Made by a program: the position numbers and the translations under genes | The notes under the pieces: generated by a model | Databases searched by the model: none | Told to the model about the DNA's origin: nothing | Seen by the model: the letters and a program-made list of their open reading frames with translations, nothing else | Part shown: in pieces, positions 58,150-64,000 of the stretch | How positions within the stretch are numbered: position 1 is the stretch's first letter | How the letters are laid out: every line of letters starts with the position of its first letter | NCBI GenBank assembly: GCA_944336975.1 | Contig: CALVLH010000003.1 | Span: 1 to 64,000, forward strand | DNA: 64,000 bases | Source of the DNA: an uncultured Clostridia bacterium | GTDB lineage: Bacteria > Bacillota > Clostridia > Christensenellales > Borkfalkiaceae | Direction of reading: 5' to 3'

Positions 58150-58177
58150 AAATGGACTTTGAGAAAGGAAAAACGGT

Positions 58178-59341
58178 ATGAGAAGATTTTTTACGAGCGA
58201 AAGCGTGACGGAAGGACATCCCGATAAGGTGTGCGACCGCATTTCGGACGGCATCCTGGACGCCCTTATCCGTCAGGATAAAAACACCCGCGCGGCGGTG
58301 GAGTGCTGCGCGGCGTACAATACCCTCTTCATCACGGGAGAGGTGACTTCCGAGGCGGAAGTGGACTATGAGCAGGTCGCGCGCGCGGTCATCCGTTCCA
58401 TCGGGTACGATACGGGCGATTTCGCATACGACAAGTGCAAGATCATCACCGCCATCCATCCGCAGTCGGCGGACATCGCGCTCGGCGTCGATTCCTCCCT
58501 CGAAAACAAGGCGGGCGGCGACGGATACGATCTCATCGGCGCGGGCGATCAGGGCATGATGTTCGGTTACGCCTGCCGCGAAACGGAAGAGCTGATGCCG
58601 CTTCCTATCCTTCTCGCGCACAAACTCGCGGCGAAACTCACGTCTCTCCGCCGCAGCGGGACGCTTTCCTATCTTCGCCCCGACGGAAAGACGCAGGTCA
58701 CCGTGGAATACGAGGGAAAGACGCCCGTCCGCGTGGACACCGTCGTCATCTCCACCCAGCACGATAAGGAAGTATCGCAGGAGCGCATCGCCGCGGATAT
58801 GAAGAAATTCGTCGCGGAGGCGGTCATCCCCGCGCACCTTCTGGATGAGAACACCAAATACTTCATCAACCCGACGGGGCGCTTCGAGATCGGCGGTCCC
58901 GAGGGCGATTCGGGTCTGACGGGAAGAAAGATCGTCGTCGATACCTACGGCGGCAGATGCCCGCACGGCGGTGGCGCCTTTTCGGGCAAAGACTGCACCA
59001 AAGTCGACCGCAGCGCGACGTACATGGCGCGGTATATCTGCAAGAACGTCGTGGCGGCGGGACTTGCGGACGAGATGGAACTCCAGGTCGCCTATGCGAT
59101 CGGCGTCGCCCGTCCCGTCTCCGTCTACGTCGATACGTTCGGCACGGGGAAACTTCCCGACGACCGCATCGCGGACATCGTCAGGGAGCAGTTCGACCTG
59201 CGCCCCGCGGCGATCATCGACGCGCTCGACCTGCGCCGTCCCATCTATTCGGATACGGCGGCATACGGGCATTTCGGCAGGGAAAACTTCCCCTGGGAAA
59301 AACTCGACCGCGTGGACGAGCTCAAAAAATATCTCGGCTGA
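58178..59341 (+). CDS. metK: S-adenosylmethionine synthase
   Basis: Makes S-adenosylmethionine from methionine and ATP in the cytoplasm. The 387-residue protein has the three-domain MetK plan with [20 protein letters not shown] at the start, the [12 protein letters not shown] hexapeptide region (about 124-135), and the phosphate loop [19 protein letters not shown]. Length normal. It shares a 114-bp divergent control region with the radical SAM gene, an enzyme that uses SAM. Its terminator begins at the last base of the gene. Confidence 0.97.
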   Translation: MRRFFTSESVTEGHPDKVCDRISDGILDALIRQDKNTRAAVECCAAYNTLFITGEVTSEAEVDYEQVARAVIRSIGYDTGDFAYDKCKIITAIHPQSADIALGVDSSLENKAGGDGYDLIGAGDQGMMFGYACRETEELMPLPILLAHKLAAKLTSLRRSGTLSYLRPDGKTQVTVEYEGKTPVRVDTVVISTQHDKEVSQERIAADMKKFVAEAVIPAHLLDENTKYFINPTGRFEIGGPEGDSGLTGRKIVVDTYGGRCPHGGGAFSGKDCTKVDRSATYMARYICKNVVAAGLADEMELQVAYAIGVARPVSVYVDTFGTGKLPDDRIADIVREQFDLRPAAIIDALDLRRPIYSDTAAYGHFGRENFPWEKLDRVDELKKYLG

Positions 59342-59369
59342 AAAAAGCGGGAAGTTTCCCCGCTTTTTT
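59341..59369 (+). terminator. terminator after metK
   Basis: An 11-bp stem (59341-59351 with 59359-59369) ending in six T residues. Confidence 0.88.
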
Positions 59370-59371
59370 GC

Positions 59372-59400
59372 TTGCCAAAATGTCAACCGAATATTATAAT
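59372..59400 (+). promoter_or_regulatory. promoter of bioY
   Basis: TTGCCA (59372-59377), 17-bp spacer, TATAAT (59395-59400). The -10 box lies in the spacer of the BirA operator. Confidence 0.75.
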
Positions 59401-59414
59401 AATGGTTGACATTT
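59378..59414. promoter_or_regulatory. BirA (biotin repressor) operator
   Basis: AAATGTCAACC (59378-59388) and GGTTGACATTT (59404-59414) form a perfect 11-bp inverted repeat with a 15-bp spacer. Arms and spacing fit the BirA box of Firmicutes (TGTNAACC-N15-GGTTNACA). It sits over the bioY promoter. Confidence 0.85.
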
Positions 59415-59427
59415 AAGGAGAGACCGC

Positions 59428-60135
59428 ATGGAAGAGAAGGAAAACGGCAAAAAGGCGGAGGAGAGCGCGATCTCCGAAAAGACGGAAGAGGGCGCGCTCG
59501 CAAAAGAGGCGTCGCCTGCGGAAGAGGCGGCGTTCGCGGCGGAAGGGGGCGCGTTGCAGGAGATCAAGGCGCGCCGCGCGGGAAAGAGCGCGGCGCGGGA
59601 GATCGCCTATCTCGCGCTGTCCGTGGCGCTCATCACCGTGTGTGCCTGGATCTCACTGCCCGTGGGAGAGGTGCCGTTCACGTTGCAGACGTTTGCGGTC
59701 GCGCTCGTCGGAGGTCTGCTCGGCTGGAAGCGCGGCGGTGCGGCGGTCGCTGTCTATGTGCTCATGGGACTGATCGGCATCCCCGTGTTCGCGGGGTTCA
59801 AGGCGGGCGCGGCGGCGCTCGCGGGCGCGACGGGAGGGTATATCGTCGGATTTGTCTTCGCGGGGCTGATCTCGGGGCTTTGGCAGCGTTTCCCCGTAAA
59901 AAACGCCGCCGCCAAGACGGGGCTGGCGTTCGCCGTGATGATCGCAGGGCTTGCCGTGTGCTACTTTTTCGGAACGGTATGGTTTCTTTTAGTGTATAAC
60001 CGCGGGGCGGCGGATCCGATCGGGGTATCCGCGGCGCTCGCGTGGTGCGTCGTCCCTTATCTTGTTCCCGACGCGCTCAAACTCGCGCTCGCCGCAGCTC
60101 TCAGCGTGCGATTGCGCCCATTTGTGCGGATCTGA
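59428..60135 (+). CDS. bioY: biotin transporter BioY, with charged N-terminal extension
   Basis: Substrate-specific (S) component of an ECF biotin importer. In 235 residues, the first 55 are a hydrophilic Glu/Ala/Lys-rich extension not found in typical BioY (about 180-190 residues). Then come six helices with the family signatures EVPFTLQTFAVALVGGLLG and GIPVFAGFKAGAAALAGATGGYI, and the late VPYLVPDALKLALAAALS. GGAGAG precedes the ATG. Biotin-dependent repression by BirA is inferred from the operator. No ECF ATPase genes are nearby. Confidence 0.92.
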   Translation: MEEKENGKKAEESAISEKTEEGALAKEASPAEEAAFAAEGGALQEIKARRAGKSAAREIAYLALSVALITVCAWISLPVGEVPFTLQTFAVALVGGLLGWKRGGAAVAVYVLMGLIGIPVFAGFKAGAAALAGATGGYIVGFVFAGLISGLWQRFPVKNAAAKTGLAFAVMIAGLAVCYFFGTVWFLLVYNRGAADPIGVSAALAWCVVPYLVPDALKLALAAALSVRLRPFVRI

Positions 60136-60166
60136 AAAAGACGCCGACTTCGTTCGGCGTCTTTTT
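60135..60166 (+). terminator. terminator after bioY
   Basis: A 13-bp stem including A/T ends (60135-60147 with 60154-60166), loop CTTCGT. Confidence 0.88.
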
Positions 60167-60211
60167 ATCGTGCCTTCGTTTTCGAGCCGTTCCTCCTGTT
60201 TTGTCCTTACC

Positions 60212-60251
60212 GCCGCCCGCGCCGCCGCCAAACGGCGGCGGCGCGGGCGGC
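60212..60251. other. 18-bp all-GC hairpin between bioY and the next gene
   Basis: Perfect stem of only G and C (60212-60229 with 60234-60251), loop AAAC, followed by ATTTGTGTTTTTT. It can act as a second terminator. No gene is visible in 60170-60350. Confidence 0.7.
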
Positions 60252-60299
60252 ATTTGTGTTTTTTGTCGCGCGCGAAAACGCGAATTTTAGGAAAAACTC

Positions 60300-60328
60300 T
60301 TTACACGCGCGGAATTTTAGTATATAAT
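60300..60328 (+). promoter_or_regulatory. sigma-A promoter
   Basis: TTTACA (60300-60305), 17-bp spacer, TATAAT (60323-60328), for the two membrane-protein genes. Confidence 0.75.
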
Positions 60329-60350
60329 AAAATGTGTTTGAGGTATCGTT

Positions 60351-61178
60351 ATGAACATCGTTTTCGGGACATGGAAATATATTTTCAGGAATTTCTGGTA
60401 TGTGCTCCCGTTCGCCGTGGCGCCCGCGCTCTTTTTGTCGCTGACGCTCAATTATGCGAGCCTGCGCGGCGTGCTCATGGGGTTCTTCACGGGAGATCCC
60501 GCGTTCACGTTTTATCAGATTTTCACCGCGCTGTCCTTCATCCGCATCGATTCGTGGTGGGGAGCGCTTTACAGCCTGTGCGCCTTCATAAGCATCGTGA
60601 TCTTTCTCGCGGTGTTGCTTTCGCTCGTGGAAAAGCACATGCGCATCGGAAAACGCTCTCTCAACGGCGCGTTCTCCCGTTTGAACGACAATATCGTTTC
60701 CAGCTTTTTCGTCGGGCTTCTTTATTGTTGCATCTATGAACTGTGGTCGCTTATCACGGCGGCAGTTCTGTATGCGTTCGGCGCGCTGATCTCCAATGTG
60801 GTAGGGGTGTACATCCTTTCTCTGCTTTTCTTCCTTGCGCTCATTTACGGGTTGCTGTTCGTGGTGTCCGTATTCTATCTGTGGCTTCCCTGCCTGCAGA
60901 TCACGGGTTTCCGCTCGTATGACGCCCTGCGTTATTCTTACCAACTCGTTTCCAACATTCGCGGACGGCTCATCCTCGCGCAGGCGCTTTCTCTGCTCGT
61001 CGCGAACGTCGCCGTTGCGCTGAGCGCGGTATATCTTTCGGCGTTTCCTTTTCAGATCATCACTTTCGTGCTGTTCCTGCTTCTCTTTTCGGCGTTCTGC
61101 GTGAGGATGGAAGCGGCATATTTTGAAACGGAGAAACTTGACCGCGAAGATCTCCTCAAGAGTTACAGGGAGCTTTGA
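60351..61178 (+). CDS. polytopic membrane protein, function unknown
   Basis: A 275-residue protein with about six transmembrane helices (near 15-35, 70-95, 120-140, 150-185, 215-235 and 240-260). No family is recognised. It opens with FGTWKYIFRNFWYVLPFAV, a style seen in YesL/DUF4013-like membrane proteins. TGAGGT lies before the ATG. One base separates it from the next membrane-protein gene, which is of similar size and topology, so the two may form a complex. Confidence 0.7.
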   Translation: MNIVFGTWKYIFRNFWYVLPFAVAPALFLSLTLNYASLRGVLMGFFTGDPAFTFYQIFTALSFIRIDSWWGALYSLCAFISIVIFLAVLLSLVEKHMRIGKRSLNGAFSRLNDNIVSSFFVGLLYCCIYELWSLITAAVLYAFGALISNVVGVYILSLLFFLALIYGLLFVVSVFYLWLPCLQITGFRSYDALRYSYQLVSNIRGRLILAQALSLLVANVAVALSAVYLSAFPFQIITFVLFLLLFSAFCVRMEAAYFETEKLDREDLLKSYREL

Positions 61179-61179
61179 T

Positions 61180-62118
61180 ATGAGATTCAGAAATTCGGTG
61201 CGTATCCTGACGGATAACTTTTCCAACGTCTATAAAATGCTTTTATACCGTCTGGTCACGGGCGTGATCGCATTCAGCCTCGCATACGTCATTCTGACCG
61301 TCAATCTCCGCGTGATCGTGGACAGCGAACAGGTGGAACAGATCCGCCGCCTGTTGCAGGAGGTGGGGGCGGCATTTGCTTCGGCGGACGCGGAGTATCT
61401 GCAAGGCTTCCAGGCGCAGTTCACCGCGGCGCTCAAAGAACTTGCCGTACTCATCGGACAGCATATCTCGTCTATCGTTTGGGCGGTGGTCGGGCTGTGT
61501 GCGCTTTATCTTGTCTCCCGTTTCGTGAACGGGCTGTGCGTGTTTGCCGCGGGGAGCGTGGTCAACGACAGGATGCATCTGTTCACGCACGCGAAATTTT
61601 CGCCCGCCTATTTCTCTTTGCTCGGGAAGGCGCTTCTCTATCAGATCGTGTATGTTCCGATCACCTTCCTTTACGATGTGGCGTCCGTGCTTTTGTGCTG
61701 GTTTTTCTTCTTCTATCTGCTTTCCTTCCTGCCGCTTCTGGCGCCGCTTTTCCTTGCGGTGACGGGGTTGGTGTGCTTGCAGGCGCTCAAACTCACCGTA
61801 GTGTCGGCATGGATGCCCGCGACGATCGCGGACGGAAAAACGCTGAAAGAAGCGATGAAGCGCAGTTTCGGCGCGAAGAAGGGGTTTGCGGAACGATTTT
61901 CCACCTACCTCGTGTGCGTTTATCTTATCGTCATCGTGAACGCGATCGCGGGGATCTTCACGCTTGGCAGTGCGCTTCTGCTCACCGTGCCCATGAGTTA
62001 TCTGTTGCTGCTTTGCCAGCAATTCGTCAATTATTACGAGGAGGAGAGGAAGAAGTATTTCGTCTCCTTCCATAAGATCGAAAACGCCGGGGACGGCACG
62101 GACGTCCTCGGGGGTTGA
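61180..62118 (+). CDS. polytopic membrane protein, function unknown
   Basis: A 312-residue protein with about six helices and a soluble stretch after the first (SEQVEQIRRLLQEVGAAFASA, residues about 45-80). The family is not recognised. The final part (MKRSFGAKKGFAERFSTY and a last pair of helices) is similar in arrangement to the previous protein. The ATG at 61180 is preceded by GGGAG within the end of the upstream gene. Co-transcribed with it. Confidence 0.7.
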   Translation: MRFRNSVRILTDNFSNVYKMLLYRLVTGVIAFSLAYVILTVNLRVIVDSEQVEQIRRLLQEVGAAFASADAEYLQGFQAQFTAALKELAVLIGQHISSIVWAVVGLCALYLVSRFVNGLCVFAAGSVVNDRMHLFTHAKFSPAYFSLLGKALLYQIVYVPITFLYDVASVLLCWFFFFYLLSFLPLLAPLFLAVTGLVCLQALKLTVVSAWMPATIADGKTLKEAMKRSFGAKKGFAERFSTYLVCVYLIVIVNAIAGIFTLGSALLLTVPMSYLLLLCQQFVNYYEEERKKYFVSFHKIENAGDGTDVLGG

Positions 62119-62164
62119 AACGGGAATCGGGGCGGAAACGCCTGAAAATAATAAGGAGTGAAAG

Positions 62165-63886
62165 ATGAGTAGTTACCAGAAAAATTACGAAAAGTGGCTC
62201 AACGACGCAAGACTTTGCGAAGAGGCGAAGCGCGAACTTACCGCGATCGCGTCCGACGAGAAGGAAAAGGAATACCGCTTCGGCGGCGAACTTGAATTCG
62301 GTACGGCGGGAATGCGCGGGATCATCGGATACGGCATGAACATGATGAACGTGTACACCGTCATGCGCGCGACGCAGGGGCTTTCCGAATATATCGCGAC
62401 GCTGCCCGAAGAGGACAGGAGAAAGGGCGTGGTCATCTCTTACGATACCCGCCGCAACAGCCAGGTCTTTGCCAAGGCGGCGGCGAGCGTGCTTGCAAAG
62501 AACGGGATCAAGGCATATCTGTTCGACGACGTACATCCCGTGCCCATGCTCTCCTATGCGGTGCGCTATCTCGGCACGATCGCGGGCATCATGGTCACCG
62601 CGTCCCATAACCCCAAGGAATACAACGGGTATAAGGTCTACGGCGAAGACGGCGCGCAGATGTCCCCCGAAGCGACGGCGGAAGTCGTGAAATTCATCTC
62701 GAAGATCGACGATTATCTCTCCGTCACGGGCGACGAGACGAGCTCGCTCATCATGCCCGTCCCCAAGGAAGTAGACGACACTTACATCGAGGAACTCTCC
62801 AAACTTACCCTGTCCAAGAAGGCGGTCGAAGCGTGCGGGAAAGATCTCAAACTCGTCTATACGCCCGTTCACGGTTCGGGTTATGTCCCCGTCATGCGCA
62901 TTCTGAAGATGCTCGGCATCAACGTGACGGTGGTCGAAGAGCAGACGACGAAGGATACGGAGTTTTCGACGGTCGCCGTTCCCAATCCCGAATATAAAGA
63001 AACGCTTTCGATGGGCATCGCGCTCGCGAACAAGATCCGCGCCGACGTCGTGTTCGGAACGGATCCCGATTCGGACAGACTCGGCGTCGCGATCAAGGAT
63101 GATAAAGGCGAATTTACCGCGCTTTCGGGCAACCAGGTCGGCATTCTGCTCCTCGATTACATCCTGACCAGACTCAAAGAAGAAAATGCGCTTCCCGCGA
63201 ACGCGGCTGTCGTCAAATCGTTCGTGACGACGGGAATGGCGAAGGCGATCTGCGACGATTTCGGCGTCGCGCTCTTTGAAACGCCCGTCGGTTTCAAGTT
63301 CATCGGCGAGAAGATCAAGCAGTGGGAAGCGGACGGTTCGCATACCTATGTGTTCGGTTTCGAGGAATCGTGCGGATACCTGCGCGGCACCCATGCCCGC
63401 GATAAAGACGCGGTCGTCGCGTCCATGCTCTGTGCGGAGATGGTCTGCTACTATACCTATATCGGCAAGAGCGTCTATCAGAGATTGCAGGAGATCTATG
63501 CGAAATACGGCTATGTGCTCGATAAGAACATCTCCATTCAGTATAGCGGGCTCAACGCCATGAAGGAGATGAACGCCGTCGTGGACGCGCTCAAAACGGT
63601 AAAAGCAGACTCTTTCGGTCCCTTCAAGGTGGAAGCGGTGCGCGATTATTCGGCTTCTCTGCGCAAGACGGCGGACGGCAAGGTGGAAGTGCTCGACATC
63701 CCCAAGACCAATTGCGTGTATTACGAACTCGAGGGCGGCTCGTTCGTATGCGTGCGCCCTTCGGGAACGGAACCTAAGCTCAAGATCTATTATTCGGTCA
63801 AGGCGAAGGACGAGGCGGACGCGAACGCGAAGCTGGAAGAGGCGAAAAAATCGGTCGCCGAACTTCTCGAAAAGGTCAAAAAATAA
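62165..63886 (+). CDS. phosphoglucomutase/phosphomannomutase (alpha-phosphohexomutase)
   Basis: Interconverts hexose 1- and 6-phosphates. The 573-residue protein has all four domains: phosphoserine loop TASHNPKEYNGYK (catalytic Ser in domain 1), metal loop GTDPDSDRLGVA (domain 2), sugar-ring loop GFEESCGYL (domain 3) and phosphate-binding RPSGTEPKLKIY (domain 4). The size is that of the PgcA/ManB-like Firmicutes enzymes. AAGGAG is upstream. It could take glucose-1-phosphate from the GlgP at 25512 into glycolysis. Sugar preference cannot be read off. Confidence 0.95.
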   Translation: MSSYQKNYEKWLNDARLCEEAKRELTAIASDEKEKEYRFGGELEFGTAGMRGIIGYGMNMMNVYTVMRATQGLSEYIATLPEEDRRKGVVISYDTRRNSQVFAKAAASVLAKNGIKAYLFDDVHPVPMLSYAVRYLGTIAGIMVTASHNPKEYNGYKVYGEDGAQMSPEATAEVVKFISKIDDYLSVTGDETSSLIMPVPKEVDDTYIEELSKLTLSKKAVEACGKDLKLVYTPVHGSGYVPVMRILKMLGINVTVVEEQTTKDTEFSTVAVPNPEYKETLSMGIALANKIRADVVFGTDPDSDRLGVAIKDDKGEFTALSGNQVGILLLDYILTRLKEENALPANAAVVKSFVTTGMAKAICDDFGVALFETPVGFKFIGEKIKQWEADGSHTYVFGFEESCGYLRGTHARDKDAVVASMLCAEMVCYYTYIGKSVYQRLQEIYAKYGYVLDKNISIQYSGLNAMKEMNAVVDALKTVKADSFGPFKVEAVRDYSASLRKTADGKVEVLDIPKTNCVYYELEGGSFVCVRPSGTEPKLKIYYSVKAKDEADANAKLEEAKKSVAELLEKVKK

Positions 63887-63916
63887 GCGTTGCGGCGTTT
63901 CCCGCCGTGCGTTTCT

Positions 63917-63950
63917 GCGGATCCGACATCGGTCGGATCCGCTTTTTTTT
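63917..63950 (+). terminator. terminator after phosphoglucomutase
   Basis: An 11-bp stem (63917-63927 with 63932-63942), loop ATCG, eight T residues. Nothing further is recognised up to the end of the window. Confidence 0.92.
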
Positions 63951-64000
63951 ACCGTTCGTTCTTGATTTTGTCCAAAGGGATAGGCGGCGGATGGGCGTCC

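Noticed and set aside
58150..58177. SAM riboswitch before metK.
   Set aside because: Only about 22 nt lie between the promoter's start point and the ATG.

Overview
The window looks like chromosome from an anaerobic, endospore-forming member of the Clostridia with fairly high GC. The evidence is a class A RNase P RNA, the mother-cell sigma factor SigK as one uninterrupted gene, a trimeric electron-bifurcating [FeFe] hydrogenase (HydABC), clostridial-style promoters with an almost invariant 17-bp spacer, and a BirA-controlled biotin transporter. An uncultured gut lineage (Christensenellales-like) is my guess and is not shown by the sequence.

Layout. 0-5 kb: rnpB 3' part, aspS, sigK, an RlmI-like methyltransferase and an RluA-type pseudouridine synthase. 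5-11.4 kb: a large anchored surface protein, small membrane proteins, feoA-feoB and a second pseudouridine synthase. 11.4-17.3 kb: a zinc-type ArsR repressor with its operator and a P1B zinc/cadmium ATPase, then a tightly overlapping ade-GNAT-rdgB-phosphodiesterase operon. 17.4-24.2 kb, minus strand: a flippase-like membrane protein, an EamA transporter and hydCBA. 24.4-37.5 kb: a membrane protein, glycogen phosphorylase and a five-gene oligopeptide ABC operon whose binding protein, OppC, OppD and OppF are all greatly enlarged by insertions. 37.9-44.7 kb: a SPOR-like membrane protein, a diacylglycerol kinase-like protein, tRNA-Thr(CGT) with the remnant of a tyrosine integrase beside it, a nucleoside hydrolase, a GH43 glycosidase and a large anchored beta-propeller protein. 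44.8-53.7 kb: a compact virion-head cassette. 53.7-64 kb: SDR, Hsp20, ABC-F, radical SAM activase, metK, bioY, two membrane proteins and phosphoglucomutase.

Most interesting region. At 44.8-53.7 kb a RinA/ArpU-like activator gene has a near-perfect Firmicutes LexA (SOS) box on its promoter. It precedes terminase, portal, scaffold-like, capsid, connector and beta-propeller plug genes in the P22 order. No tail, lysis, replication, repressor or intact integrase gene is present in the window. This would make a DNA-packaging, plugged and tailless head under DNA-damage control: either a domesticated (GTA-like) device or a decayed prophage. The integrase remnant at tRNA-Thr 5 kb away keeps the second reading alive.

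Other cross-cutting signals. At least five genes have a consensus sigma-A promoter whose -10 box ends 6-7 nt before the ATG, so they are probably transcribed as leaderless mRNAs. The Opp transporter carries insertions of roughly 400, 110 and 170 residues in OppD, OppF and OppC.
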